From assembly GCA_016285835.1 (NCBI GenBank), contig JAEERM010000008.1, positions 1 to 63,101 on the forward strand: DNA of 63,101 nucleotides, given 5' to 3'. A model generated the notes under the pieces. It had not been told where the DNA came from and searched no databases. It worked only from the letters and a program-made list of their open reading frames with translations. Position 1 is the stretch's first letter, and each line of letters begins with the position of its first letter. Origin of the DNA: Fibrobacter sp. Lineage in GTDB: Bacteria; Fibrobacterota; Fibrobacteria; Fibrobacterales; Fibrobacteraceae. A program made the position numbers and the translations under genes. Positions 28,233 through 37,762 of the stretch are shown piece after piece.

Positions 28233-29660
28233 CTAAAGTCCCAGTTCGCCGAATATGAGCAGATATTTCGATATGGTCTTGTCCCACTCGTAGTGGAATC
28301 CGCCGTATGCGTTCACGACAACCTTGTCCCAATCGGCGGTGTCCGTCTGGTACACGTTGAGTGCATCCTTTATACGGGGCAACATCAGGTGTGGGGCGTT
28401 CGCGTCGTCGACGAGGAAGGCGTTTGCGGCTGCAGCGGTTTCGAACGAGTAGTCGGTGAGCATGCTTGCAACGCCGACGTTCCTGCCTGTAATTGGCAAG
28501 CATCCGCAGGCGAGCGCCTTGAGCAAAATGGAAGTGGACGGTTCGCGCAGGTTCCCGGCAAAGATGGCATCGGAGGCGGCGAGTATATTGCGCAGGTTTT
28601 CCACATCGGAGAAGGTTTCGTCGAATTCGATGACCTGCAGCGATTTCGGGTCTTGCTTGGCGCAATCGTTGTAGTAGTTCCAGTCTGGGTGATTCTGGGA
28701 ACTGCCCACAAGTATGAATACGTCTTCCTTGGTGACATCGGCGAGGATGGTCGCAAGGGTCTCGGATGTGTTGCCGGCTTCGGTGTCAAGGTGCACGTAC
28801 ATGAGCATCTTGTTGCCGAAATCTGCTCCGTACTTTTTAGCCAGTTCTTCGCGAGCCTTGGCTTTTGCCGTCTTGATGGGGAGCTTTTCCTTGTTGAAGT
28901 CCCAGAACTGGTAGCTGACTCCGAACTGGATCCCGATGAGCTTGTTTGCGTTGTGGCTCAGGAACCCGCTCAGTCCACCGGAGAGGTTCGTGTAGAGCAT
29001 GGCGTCGCGGTAGCCCGGAGACGGGAAGATAACCTTGTGCGCATAGCAGATGCCCGCCTTGAGCAGGCTGACCTTCCCCCAGAACTCGTAGCCGTCCATG
29101 TTGTAGTCTTTGCGCGGGAGACCGATATTCTCGATTTCGCTCGACGAAACATGGAAGTCGTAAGTGATGTTGTGGACAAAGAAGAAAAACGGCACGGATT
29201 CGAAATCATCTTGGTAGATTGTCTCTGCCAGAGCGCCGGTAAGGGCTCCGCCCCATTCGTGGCCGATAATCGCCATGCACTTGAAGCGGATTGCGCTTGC
29301 GTAGGCGAGGGCGGCCGATGCGAGGAAGGCGAACCTGAGGTGGTTGTCGCCGTAGGGAAGATCGTCGGGCGGGCCGTACACATAGGGCCTGCCGAAAAAT
29401 TCGTCGTTATAGATGTATGTGTGGAGTGGGTCGTCCTTGGAACGGTAGACTTCGAACGAGTGCCCGTGGAGCCATTCCTTTCCCTTGAAAACACATTCGT
29501 AGCTGTCGGGATTCTTGATTTTGGACTTGTAGAACGGAGAAATCGTCAGTACTCTGACGCCGGCACGCGAAAACGCGTCGGCCATTCTGTTGACCGCCGT
29601 CGTAAGAGAACTTGGAGAGATCCAATTTCCCGCTTCTGGACTTATTACAAGAATATCCAT
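28233..29660 (-). CDS. Glycogen/starch synthase-like glycosyltransferase (GT5), divergent
   Basis: 475 residues, family-typical length. MDILVISPEAGNWISPSSLTTAVNRMADAF aligns with the N-terminal ADP-glucose site of GlgA, but the K-x-G-G-L motif is replaced by PSSL. FFFFVHNITYDF corresponds to the IHN loop, and PSTSILLKALACGCLPI to the GT-B C-terminal nucleotide-sugar site (E-P-x-x-x...G). GT5 enzymes extend alpha-1,4-glucan. Loss of the lysine motif means donor or activity may differ. First host gene beyond the prophage, convergent with it. Confidence 0.65.
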   Translation of the reverse strand: MDILVISPEAGNWISPSSLTTAVNRMADAFSRAGVRVLTISPFYKSKIKNPDSYECVFKGKEWLHGHSFEVYRSKDDPLHTYIYNDEFFGRPYVYGPPDDLPYGDNHLRFAFLASAALAYASAIRFKCMAIIGHEWGGALTGALAETIYQDDFESVPFFFFVHNITYDFHVSSSEIENIGLPRKDYNMDGYEFWGKVSLLKAGICYAHKVIFPSPGYRDAMLYTNLSGGLSGFLSHNANKLIGIQFGVSYQFWDFNKEKLPIKTAKAKAREELAKKYGADFGNKMLMYVHLDTEAGNTSETLATILADVTKEDVFILVGSSQNHPDWNYYNDCAKQDPKSLQVIEFDETFSDVENLRNILAASDAIFAGNLREPSTSILLKALACGCLPITGRNVGVASMLTDYSFETAAAANAFLVDDANAPHLMLPRIKDALNVYQTDTADWDKVVVNAYGGFHYEWDKTISKYLLIFGELGL

Positions 29661-29821
29661 ATCCCTATCTAGTACACAAACAAATGTTTACAAAACATAA
29701 TAAAAATTTACCTATAAAATTTAAATAGCGTTACATTAATTAGTTATTTTATATTGCAAAGGGTCTTTTTTTACATATTTGTGACTCTTTTCGTGAACTT
29801 TCTACCCCGAAAGGAAGACTT

Positions 29822-30880
29822 ATGAAGAAAATCTTTCTCGTAGCCCTGGCTTCTGCCGTTGCTTTCACAATGGTCGGCTGTAAGGGAACCAACGAAAAGC
29901 GCGGTGACGAACACCTCAAGGAAGGTCGTTTCCGCAATGCTATCAACTCTTACATCGAAGCGAAGAAGAAGGGCAACATGTCCAGCGAATTCTTCGACAA
30001 CTTCACTCTCGCGCTGGTCCGTGCTGCCGATGTCGAGGCCAAGAAGGATATCAATAGCGACCTTCTGAGTGGTTACTTCGACAAGGCTTCCGACAACCTG
30101 CCGGAAGTCAAGAACCAGGAAGTCCTCCAGGAATTCGCAACGACCATGGCCAATATCGGTAAGCTCCAGGCTTCTCAGGAAGGCGTGGACTACGGCACTA
30201 TCGTTAACGCTTTCGCAAAGATTGACTCTGCCTTGGCCATTGCCAAGCGCAGCGGTGTCGCAACTTCCGCAATCCAGAGCATCCGCACCGAAGCCGAAAA
30301 CAACTACGTCGCCCGCAACCTGAGCGATGCTGTTGGCGAATCTGATCCGGTTGTGAGCGAATACCAGATTTTGAAGATTGCCGAAATGGCTCCGAACAAC
30401 GATAAGGTCAAGGCTGCCTTGAACACGAGCCGCAAGGGCACTCGTGGTTACTTCCTTATCTTCGGTGAACAGATTGGCGAACCGGTTAGCCGCCGCGTCG
30501 ACAAGTGGGGCTATGTGATGGCCTTCCCGACCATCAAGCTCACTCCGACCTCCCTCGCTGGTGAACTCCAGTTCTGGGCCTCTACGGGCAACAACACGGA
30601 ACTCGACCCGGCCGGTCTCAAGCTCGTTTCTACGACTGGCGAAGAAGTCGGTGCCAAGGCTGGCAGCGGCTGGTGCGAAGCCGAAGTGCTCGTTGGCAAG
30701 AAGGGCGACGAAAAGATCGAGAAGAAGAAACAGTCCATCAAGCCGGGCACCAAGGGCAAGCTCATGAACGAGTTCCAGTGCTCCTTGAACGTGACGTTCA
30801 ACTTCAGCAAGGGCTTTGTGCCGGACTACGTCGAATACAAGGACGAATTCGGTATCGGCCGCAAGTACCTCGGTCAGTAA
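29822..30880 (+). CDS. Lipoprotein with TPR-like N-terminal region
   Basis: 352 residues. Signal peptide with lipobox TMVGC (Cys about residue 20). Residues 30-180 are helical, with HLKEGRFRNAINSYIEAKKKG resembling a TPR unit; the C-terminal third is beta-rich (PTSLAGELQFWASTG). Very strong codon bias (GGC, AAG, CTC) suggests high expression. The 160-bp AT-rich gap upstream probably holds its promoter; a terminator follows at 30907. No family name recognised. Confidence 0.7.
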   Translation: MKKIFLVALASAVAFTMVGCKGTNEKRGDEHLKEGRFRNAINSYIEAKKKGNMSSEFFDNFTLALVRAADVEAKKDINSDLLSGYFDKASDNLPEVKNQEVLQEFATTMANIGKLQASQEGVDYGTIVNAFAKIDSALAIAKRSGVATSAIQSIRTEAENNYVARNLSDAVGESDPVVSEYQILKIAEMAPNNDKVKAALNTSRKGTRGYFLIFGEQIGEPVSRRVDKWGYVMAFPTIKLTPTSLAGELQFWASTGNNTELDPAGLKLVSTTGEEVGAKAGSGWCEAEVLVGKKGDEKIEKKKQSIKPGTKGKLMNEFQCSLNVTFNFSKGFVPDYVEYKDEFGIGRKYLGQ

Positions 30881-30906
30881 TCTCCTGAACGACAGGTTTT
30901 ACGAAG

Positions 30907-30933
30907 ACGCTCCGCGATGGCGGAGCGTTTTTT
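30907..30933 (+). terminator. Rho-independent terminator of the lipoprotein gene
   Basis: ACGCTCCGC (30907-30915), loop GATG, GCGGAGCGT (30920-30928), then a T run to 30933. Nine perfect base pairs. Confidence 0.9.
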
Positions 30934-31016
30934 GTATAGGCAAGATGCGCCGGAATTCCGGGATTTGCCTTTTACGTTTTCTTGATCGGTTTCGTTTTTT
31001 GTAAGGGAGGGTCGGA

Positions 31017-32129
31017 CTAGAGCCGGATGACGGCATCGGCGGTGAACGGCAGGTCTTCGACCTGCGGCGTCGCGATGATAACCTGGCACCCCTTGTCGCG
31101 GATGAGCGACGCCACGGCATCGCGCCTGTTCGTGTCGAGTTCGGCGAAGATGTCGTCGAGCAGCAGGATCGGCTTGCAGACGTAGCGCGATGCCACGTCC
31201 ACCGCCGCGAAACGCATGGCGACTGCTGCGGAACGGCACTGCCCTTGCGACCCGACGGAGCGCATCTCGTAGCCGGAAATCTTGAGGGCGAGGTCGTCCT
31301 TGTGCGGACCGGACATCGTGAGCCCGTTGATTTTCTCGACCGCTTCTAGCTTCTGGAGCTTGCGGAGGTAGACTTCCTGTAACGCGGCCTCGGACGCCTC
31401 CGCGCCCGACTCCGCTGCACCGTCAAGCTCGCTCAATATGGAACTCTTGTAGGCGCAAGTAATTTCGTCGACCCCGCCGGAGAGTTTGCGGTAGTAGCTT
31501 GTAATGATGGGGGAGAGCTCGCCAACAAGTTCCAAGCGCACGGTCCAGAGTTTGGCTCCGAGTTCCGCAAGCTGCTGCGTGAGGACCTGGAAAACTTCTT
31601 CGCCACCCACGGCGCCTCCGCATTCTCCTTTGTTCTGCTTGAGCCACTGGTTGCGCTGTTGCAGCACCCGCTTGTAGCGACGGAGCGTTGTGGCGTTTGC
31701 CGCAGAACGGAAGCAGAGAATTTCGTCGAGCCAGCGCCTGCGCGTTTCGGGGGCCCCTCTCAGGAGTTCGATGTCCGAAGGCTGCATGATGACGGCGGGG
31801 CACTTGCCGAAGAACTGTGCGGCAGAGCGTAAAGGTTCGCCGTTCTCGCGAGCCTCGGTGCCGCGCATGTGTATGCGCACGCCCCTGTTGCAGGTGATTC
31901 CGTCGTTGTCGAACTTGCCGCGGACAATCATCTCGTTTTGTTTCCACGAGACGAGTTCCTTGAGTTCGTGTGCGCGGAACGAGAAACCCTGGCTTAGCAG
32001 GTACACTGCTTCGAGCAGTGTCGTCTTGCCACTCCCGTTCGGGCCGCACACTACGCTAATGCCGGGGCCGAAATCGTATGCGTTCCCAGCGAGACTGCGC
32101 ATGTGGTTGATGTCAATCCCCGATATCAA
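31017..32129 (-). CDS. recF: DNA replication and repair protein RecF
   Basis: 370 residues from TTG 32129, which overlaps the upstream TGA as TTGA; the longer open frame is not like RecF. Walker A GPNGSGKTT (29-37), then the RecF pattern SGFSFRAHELKELV-like region, signature segment SVGSQGQCRSAAVAMRFA and Walker B PILLLDDIFAELD. Family role: loads RecA at gapped DNA with RecO/RecR. Unusually it sits last in an operon of envelope genes rather than in the dnaA-dnaN cluster. Confidence 0.9.
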   Translation of the reverse strand: MISGIDINHMRSLAGNAYDFGPGISVVCGPNGSGKTTLLEAVYLLSQGFSFRAHELKELVSWKQNEMIVRGKFDNDGITCNRGVRIHMRGTEARENGEPLRSAAQFFGKCPAVIMQPSDIELLRGAPETRRRWLDEILCFRSAANATTLRRYKRVLQQRNQWLKQNKGECGGAVGGEEVFQVLTQQLAELGAKLWTVRLELVGELSPIITSYYRKLSGGVDEITCAYKSSILSELDGAAESGAEASEAALQEVYLRKLQKLEAVEKINGLTMSGPHKDDLALKISGYEMRSVGSQGQCRSAAVAMRFAAVDVASRYVCKPILLLDDIFAELDTNRRDAVASLIRDKGCQVIIATPQVEDLPFTADAVIRL

Positions 32130-33169
32130 GGGAAGAAACCTCGCAGGCCGAAACTGAGCGGGTTCCAGAGCCCGGCTTCGCTTTCGTAGAGCAGGGCGTA
32201 GTTGACGTCGAACAGGTATTTCTTCTGGCCGATGCGCACGTTGAACTTGTAGCCCAAGCCGAACGTGAAGTCGAGGTCGTCCATACCGACTCGTACCGTG
32301 CCACCTTCGATGATGTCGCACTCAAAACCCACACGGCCAGTCCACACATGGAGCTGCGGATCGAAGGCGAGCAAGGTGTCTGCAACTTGGTAGTCGATGG
32401 CTTCCATCCAGGCGTAGACGGGTTTGCCCATAACATGCGAACGGTAGCCGAGGCCTATCTGCAAGATTTTGGGGCGCACGCCCTCGGTGGAGGGGAGTGT
32501 GTTGTCTGTGCTGGTGTTCCTGTCCCACTTGGCAGAAAGGTTCTCGCTGAAACTCAAGTTGCGGATGACGACAGAGGTGGACCAGTTGTTGTTCCACTGG
32601 CGGAGCCATCCGAGGTTGATGGTGACGGGGCTGCGGTAATCGTCAACCACTTCGTAGCCTTCCATGTGCTCGGAAATATCGAGGTTGTCGTAGCTCATGG
32701 AAAGCGAAAGGCCGAATGCGTCACGCCGCGTGGCGCGATAGGCAAATCCGAGGTACATCATGGTAAAGTACGGAGTCGCGGTGCCTACGGTCTCGTCGTC
32801 TTCGTTGATGACATCGAATGCGAGGTCGCCACGGTAGAGCATTGCAAATCCGACGCCCATGCGGTTGCCCACCTTGGTCTCGATGCCTGCGTTGCCGCCC
32901 ATACGGTCTAGGTCTCGTTTGTCTGCATTCAACGTGTAGTTCGTATTTTCACGGAATCCGAGAATGGCCGGGTTCCAGTAAGCGCCCGGTTGCGAAGCCG
33001 TGTCTGCAGTACCGGTGTTGCCGCGGCCCATTTCGCGGGTGCCGGCGCCCATGCGTTCGACGAATCCGTCGAACCCGCCAAGCGATGCTTTGCGTTCGAT
33101 GGCGTATACTTGCGAAGCCGCCGCCAGCGCGAGGATTGTGGAAAGTGCTGCATTGAGGAGGTGCTTCAT
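32126..33169 (-). CDS. PorV/UPF0164-like outer-membrane beta-barrel protein
   Basis: 347 residues: signal peptide ending near SQVYA, then FVERMGAGTREMGRGNTGTADTASQPGAYWNPA, the start of PorV/PorQ-type barrels, and alternating strands to the final aromatic GFFP. In Fibrobacterota and Bacteroidota such proteins act in type IX-like secretion or as shuttle porins. The next gene upstream encodes a protein with a FlgD-like C-terminal domain, consistent with that system. Start ATG 33169. Confidence 0.7.
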   Translation of the reverse strand: MKHLLNAALSTILALAAASQVYAIERKASLGGFDGFVERMGAGTREMGRGNTGTADTASQPGAYWNPAILGFRENTNYTLNADKRDLDRMGGNAGIETKVGNRMGVGFAMLYRGDLAFDVINEDDETVGTATPYFTMMYLGFAYRATRRDAFGLSLSMSYDNLDISEHMEGYEVVDDYRSPVTINLGWLRQWNNNWSTSVVIRNLSFSENLSAKWDRNTSTDNTLPSTEGVRPKILQIGLGYRSHVMGKPVYAWMEAIDYQVADTLLAFDPQLHVWTGRVGFECDIIEGGTVRVGMDDLDFTFGLGYKFNVRIGQKKYLFDVNYALLYESEAGLWNPLSFGLRGFFP

Positions 33170-33170
33170 G

Positions 33171-34775
33171 TTAACGCCCTCCCATTGTCATGACTTTGCC
33201 CCAGCCAACATTGCCGTGGTTGTCTTTGACGCGAACGTAGTAGATGCCCATGGTGCAGGGGCGTCCGTGATCGTCGAGACCATCCCAGAAATCTTCTTTG
33301 GGATAGGTGCTGCGGGAATTGTCGGCTTCGCGGGGTGCGTCCTTCACAATTTTGCGGACCTTGCGCATGTCGTAGCTGAACACTTCGATGGTGATTTTTG
33401 AGGGCTTGTCTACTTTGTACGATACAAGGGATTGAACGCCTACTTCGGTTATTACGGAGGGGACCATGCGGATGGAGCCGAGATTGTTGCTCAACTTTGC
33501 GCGGTTCAGTATCGGGGTCCAGGTGGCGCCCGAGTCGGCCGAGACGGAGATGCCGTTGCCGTAGGTGCTCACGGCAAGTCCCATAATTTTAGATGTCAAC
33601 GGGAATGCGGTGATAGACGTGATACCCACGTCGCGATCGGTGACTCCTCTTTCAAAGCCGTTCAGCCATTGGCTTCCGTCGTCTTCGTCGGTTTCCCAGG
33701 CGCGGATTCCCGCAGAATCAAGCAGGAGGTAGCCGCTTTCGTTGCCGCCGGTGGAACTTACCGCAATGAAGGCTTTGTTGCCGAGGAATGCGATATCCGA
33801 GACCGTATAGCTCGAATTTGCAAAAACGTCTTTTTTCTGCGCCTTGCCAGTGGTGTCCAAAAAGACAACTTTCTTGAATTTGTTTCCGTCGGTGCTACGC
33901 CAGAGACTGCCTTGCACTCCGTCTTTTTCGGGCTTGGATACTTCGGCGATAATCTGGAATGGTTTTCCTCCCATCCAGATTCCTGTTACTCGTTTGGTCG
34001 TGTCAATCGCCTTGAGTGATTGGGCGCTTTTGCCATCGTAAACCCAGAGGCCTTTTTCTGTGGCTAGCCACAGGTCGCCTGTTTTCGGGTGTACAGCAAC
34101 ACTCAGGATGGATGCGTTTTTCGACTTCTTGTAGCTGTAATGTTTCCCTGTTGGGATTTTTTCCAGCTTGGCTTCCTTCTTGTTCAGGATGTAGTCCGTT
34201 GCTTCTGGGTGGTTTGGCCCACCCGAGATGTCGTAGTGCGTGACGCCTGCGGCTCCACGGGCAACCCAGAGGCTCTTGGATGCAGAGTCGTAGGCAAATC
34301 CGGTGCTTGCGTATATCATGGCGGAGTCGAGGTCATCGGCGAAACTGGGCGGGTCTAGCGGAGTCTCGACGACGCGTTCGGCGCTTCGCACCGAGAAAAA
34401 TCCCGACGGATCCTGGAAGGAACCGCTCTTGTCGGCGGCATACATGGGGAGTACGAGCCCGAGTTCTCCGGCGGTCGCCGAAGGTGTCCGCCGGCGCTCT
34501 GCCCAGGAATCCCTGAAAATGCCGTCGTGAACTGCTGTCATGGAATCGCCGACGGAAATCTGTTTCGACTTTTCGGCCGTTATGCCGTGGGCTGTGGGCT
34601 TGAGGGTGACTTCGGTGATGCCACTTGCCACGTCGCCGCGGGAGAATATGTACAGTTTGCCTGTCTTGGAGCCGGGAGCCACCTTGAATGTCCAGTTGCT
34701 GAACAGGGTCTCGGCTGCGAGTCCCTGTGAGACTGCGACGGCGAGCAGTATGCCGCATTTAAAAAAGTTCATCAT
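33171..34775 (-). CDS. Secreted beta-propeller protein with FlgD-like C-terminal domain
   Basis: 534 residues; signal peptide (GILLAVAVSQGLAAE), then repeated propeller-like blades (GDLWLATEKGLWVYDG, ISVSADSGATWTPIL). The C-terminus TIEVFSYDMRKVRKIV...FWDGLDDHGRPCTMGIYYVRVKD is the FlgD Ig-like fold used by surface and type IX-exported proteins. ATG 34775 or 34772, both after GAGGT. The stop is 2 nt before the PorV-like start. Likely exported to the surface; substrate unknown. Confidence 0.6.
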   Translation of the reverse strand: MMNFFKCGILLAVAVSQGLAAETLFSNWTFKVAPGSKTGKLYIFSRGDVASGITEVTLKPTAHGITAEKSKQISVGDSMTAVHDGIFRDSWAERRRTPSATAGELGLVLPMYAADKSGSFQDPSGFFSVRSAERVVETPLDPPSFADDLDSAMIYASTGFAYDSASKSLWVARGAAGVTHYDISGGPNHPEATDYILNKKEAKLEKIPTGKHYSYKKSKNASILSVAVHPKTGDLWLATEKGLWVYDGKSAQSLKAIDTTKRVTGIWMGGKPFQIIAEVSKPEKDGVQGSLWRSTDGNKFKKVVFLDTTGKAQKKDVFANSSYTVSDIAFLGNKAFIAVSSTGGNESGYLLLDSAGIRAWETDEDDGSQWLNGFERGVTDRDVGITSITAFPLTSKIMGLAVSTYGNGISVSADSGATWTPILNRAKLSNNLGSIRMVPSVITEVGVQSLVSYKVDKPSKITIEVFSYDMRKVRKIVKDAPREADNSRSTYPKEDFWDGLDDHGRPCTMGIYYVRVKDNHGNVGWGKVMTMGGR

Positions 34776-35414
34776 TTACCTCATGTCGATTTCGTCGACG
34801 TTCTTCTGGCTCTTGTATCTAAAATCTTCGTTGGATACTTTCTTCATCACCTTGAGATTGATGATGTTGTACCATGAGACATTTTTTTCCGGGTCGACTG
34901 TTTGCAACCTCACGGGAGAGAAATCCTTCTTGCTCAGCCATACTTCCATCTGTGTGAACTGGCCTTTGTACTTGGACGGGTCCAGCTTGAGGACCCAGAG
35001 CTTCTGGTTGTTGAATTCCCCTTCCGAAAGCCCGGTGGCCTTGCAGTTGAGGTACTTGAACAGGAGCTCCGAGGGGTGGAGGGCGGAGGACAAATCTTCG
35101 ACGGCTTTGATGAGCACTTGGTTCTGGTCCATGTTCCATTGCCACAGACTTTCACCATCGCTGTAGAAGCGGATTCCCATCATGTCGAGCATGAACCGGT
35201 CGCCATCGGCAACGAGCAGTTTGCCCGAACTGGAGTTGATGTCCGGTGAGTCCGCGTAGAATACCTGCACCCTGAAGTCGAGGCTCCAGGCCTTGCCGGA
35301 CTTGAACCAGGCCTTGGACTTGTTCAGCGCCTCGTCGGCGGTCATGGCGAATGTGTGTTGGGCGGCGAGGAATGCGACCAGTATGGAGGTGGCCACTAGC
35401 CTAAGAGCTGTCAT
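34776..35414 (-). CDS. LolA-like outer-membrane lipoprotein carrier
   Basis: 212 residues from ATG 35414 (AAGGACG upstream). Signal peptide to about residue 24, then FRVQVFYADSPDINSSSGKLLVADGDRF and QFTQMEVWLSKKDFSPVRLQTVD, the half-barrel pattern of LolA/LolB-like carriers. First gene of the four-gene minus operon ending with recF. Shares the spacing region with the divergent porin-like gene at 35554. Confidence 0.7.
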   Translation of the reverse strand: MTALRLVATSILVAFLAAQHTFAMTADEALNKSKAWFKSGKAWSLDFRVQVFYADSPDINSSSGKLLVADGDRFMLDMMGIRFYSDGESLWQWNMDQNQVLIKAVEDLSSALHPSELLFKYLNCKATGLSEGEFNNQKLWVLKLDPSKYKGQFTQMEVWLSKKDFSPVRLQTVDPEKNVSWYNIINLKVMKKVSNEDFRYKSQKNVDEIDMR

Positions 35415-35553
35415 AGTCGTCCTTTTATTTGATTGTCTATTCCACCCAAATTTACAAAAACGGCCCAATACAGGGTGTTTTTGTATCCGGTTTCGTTGGG
35501 TTTTGGGCAGATATATTTCTATCTTTACACCGAAACTTTTTTGGAAGGATTTT

Positions 35554-36669
35554 ATGCGTCAATTTATATTGCCTGTCGTTCTTGGTGCCACCTTCGTCGC
35601 CTACGCTGCCGATGTCGAGATTCATGGTAGCCTCAACATGGACTATGCCAGCTATTTCAATAGCAAGTTTGACCCGACGAACGCCGCCAACCAGGATATC
35701 GATCTTTCTGCAACGGCCAAGCTCGATGAAAACGTGTCGGCTACGGTGAGAACGACCACCCATAGCACTTATGTGGGTGCAGACAGTGCGGTGCACGAAT
35801 CCGAAGTCCGTCACGGCATTGCCCGTTCTACGGCGATGGGCGAGGATGGCCACCACAATGCCTTTGAATTTGACGGTGCCGAGATCCGCTGGTCGGTAAC
35901 CCATTCTGTCGACCTCATCTTTGGCGACATGACCTACAGCGCCGGTGCTTTCAACTACTACTTCTGGCGCGACCCGGCCCGCTATGCCGTGATTACCCGT
36001 GAAGAAAGTCTCCGCGGTATTGGTGGCGAGTTCGGTAACGAGAAGTACGGCCAGGGCAAGATTTACTTTGGTGCTTCTGAAAATGCGAAAAGCACGATGG
36101 GCTTGTTCGGTACCTATGCTTGGCCGCTGCTGAACCATGTGGATGAACACTTTGTGGTGACTCCGAGCATCGACTGGATGTTCGGCGATCATATCGGGCG
36201 CCACAACACCTATTCTCTCGGTGTCGAAATCGACTACTCCAAGAGTCTGGGCATAATCAACTACGGCACCTATGCCGTGTGGGGCATGCATCCGTACAAG
36301 GGTAAAGGCGTTCACTCCTTCCTTATCGAACCGAGCCTCAACATTGCCCTGTTCAATTTGGGCTTCTCCTATTTCTATGCGATTGTTGACGAGGACTACG
36401 ATGTGGCCGAGCAGATTTTCACTGAAGACCAGATGCTCTTTGCCGTCGAACCGAGCGTAGACATCAACAAGAAGTTTACCATGGGTATCTCCTATGAATA
36501 CCACGACCTCGACGTGAATAAGGACAAGGACGAGTACAGTTTCCTTGGCATGAACTTCTATGTGTACCCGACCATGCGCACTGAGGTGGTGTTCTGGTTC
36601 GGTTACAACTTCAAGGATGTCGTCGATACCGACTTCGCCCTCGGTATCAGCGGTCGCGCCGACTTCTAA
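35554..36669 (+). CDS. Porin-like outer-membrane beta-barrel protein
   Basis: 371 residues from ATG 35554 (GGAAGG ribosome site). Signal peptide to AYAADV, then a chain of amphipathic strands with aromatic belts (YFNSKFDP, FNYYFWRDPARYAV, YSFLGMNFYVYPTMRTEVVFWFGYNF) and a C-terminal Phe, typical of outer-membrane barrels. No specific substrate can be named. The 2-nt gap to the OpgC-like gene implies a shared transcript. Confidence 0.65.
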   Translation: MRQFILPVVLGATFVAYAADVEIHGSLNMDYASYFNSKFDPTNAANQDIDLSATAKLDENVSATVRTTTHSTYVGADSAVHESEVRHGIARSTAMGEDGHHNAFEFDGAEIRWSVTHSVDLIFGDMTYSAGAFNYYFWRDPARYAVITREESLRGIGGEFGNEKYGQGKIYFGASENAKSTMGLFGTYAWPLLNHVDEHFVVTPSIDWMFGDHIGRHNTYSLGVEIDYSKSLGIINYGTYAVWGMHPYKGKGVHSFLIEPSLNIALFNLGFSYFYAIVDEDYDVAEQIFTEDQMLFAVEPSVDINKKFTMGISYEYHDLDVNKDKDEYSFLGMNFYVYPTMRTEVVFWFGYNFKDVVDTDFALGISGRADF

Positions 36670-36671
36670 CC

Positions 36672-37721
36672 GTGAGAATCAGGGCTCTAGATTCCATTCG
36701 GGGGTTCCTGCTGTTGCAGATGACCCTCGACCATTTCGGTCGGCCCATATCATATTATCTCTATCAGTGCTTCGGCTTCTTCAGTGCAGCCGAAGGCTTT
36801 TTCTTTTTATCCGGTTTCGTGGGGATGATTGCCGCGACCAGCAAGGCTGCAAAGGATCCTTCGCAGGGCTGGATGCGTCGCCGTGCCGTGCGCATCTGGG
36901 TGTACCACATGTTGACGATGGCTGTGCTTTCGGCGCTTGCGCTCTTGTGCATTCCCGGACTGGTTCCGTATTTCAAGGCGCTCTTCGAGCATCCGTTGCA
37001 GGCTTCGTTCTGGGGCTCGCTCCTGGTTTACACTCCCATGTGGCTCGATGTGCTGCCACTCTACGTGATTTTCTTGCTGGTGGGTTCTTTCGTGTTTCCG
37101 CTGCTTGTGAAGGCGAAACGGGCACGCACGGTTGTGCTCCTTTGGTTGCCTTCGGTTGTTTTGTGGATTGCTGCGCAGTATGGCTTGCGCGATGCAGTGA
37201 ATTCGCTTTTCCCGGCATGGATCCATCATGGGTCGTTTGACCCGTTCGGCTGGCAGTTCGCCTACTTTACCGGTGCTGCTACCTATGCCTGGTGGAGTCG
37301 AGTCAAGGCTGGTAGTACAGCCCGCGTTGTGAATGCTCTTACGCCATTCTTGTTTGCCGTGCTTGTGTTCTGCTTCTTGTGGTCGCACCAGTTTATCGGG
37401 CTTTCGCTGCCGTCTGAATTCTGGGTGAGCAAGGACCATCTCGGCATGTTCCGCTTCTTCAACTTCTACGTGTTCATGTTGCTGATTTGCTGGGTCGTGC
37501 GTGTCCGCCAGGGCTTGCTTGATTTCCGCCCGCTCAATACGGTCGGCAGGCACAGCCTGGATGTGTACACGGCACACATTGTGCTTATCTACATGTGGTT
37601 CACTGTGGTGCCGAATTCAGTTCGCTACCATCTGCCTTGGGATGTCGTATTGCCATTGGTTGCATGCTGCCTGCTGTGGGGCCTTGCTAAACTGCGCGAA
37701 CCCAAGCCGCGCATCCAATAA
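36672..37721 (+). CDS. OpgC-like membrane acyltransferase
   Basis: 349 residues from GTG 36672, coupled to the porin stop 3 nt before. Begins IRALDSIRGFLLLQMTLDHFGRP with the R-G-x-x-x...D-H pattern of OpgC/acyltransferase-3-type proteins, and has about ten membrane segments. OpgC succinylates periplasmic glucans in Proteobacteria; here the substrate may be another glucan or glycan. Length is typical of the family. Confidence 0.75.
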   Translation: MRIRALDSIRGFLLLQMTLDHFGRPISYYLYQCFGFFSAAEGFFFLSGFVGMIAATSKAAKDPSQGWMRRRAVRIWVYHMLTMAVLSALALLCIPGLVPYFKALFEHPLQASFWGSLLVYTPMWLDVLPLYVIFLLVGSFVFPLLVKAKRARTVVLLWLPSVVLWIAAQYGLRDAVNSLFPAWIHHGSFDPFGWQFAYFTGAATYAWWSRVKAGSTARVVNALTPFLFAVLVFCFLWSHQFIGLSLPSEFWVSKDHLGMFRFFNFYVFMLLICWVVRVRQGLLDFRPLNTVGRHSLDVYTAHIVLIYMWFTVVPNSVRYHLPWDVVLPLVACCLLWGLAKLREPKPRIQ

Positions 37722-37745
37722 AAAAACCGTGGCGGTTGGCCACGG
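37720..37745 (-). terminator. Terminator of mscL
   Basis: CCGTGGC/GCCACGG hairpin (37727-37745) followed on the minus strand by seven T. It lies between the convergent opgC-like and mscL genes. Confidence 0.85.
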
Positions 37746-37762
37746 TGAATAGAAATCAATCA

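Noticed and set aside
28221..29672. Long plus-strand frame of 483 codons opposite the glycosyltransferase
   Set aside because: It is the antisense shadow of a gene with clear GT5 motifs.
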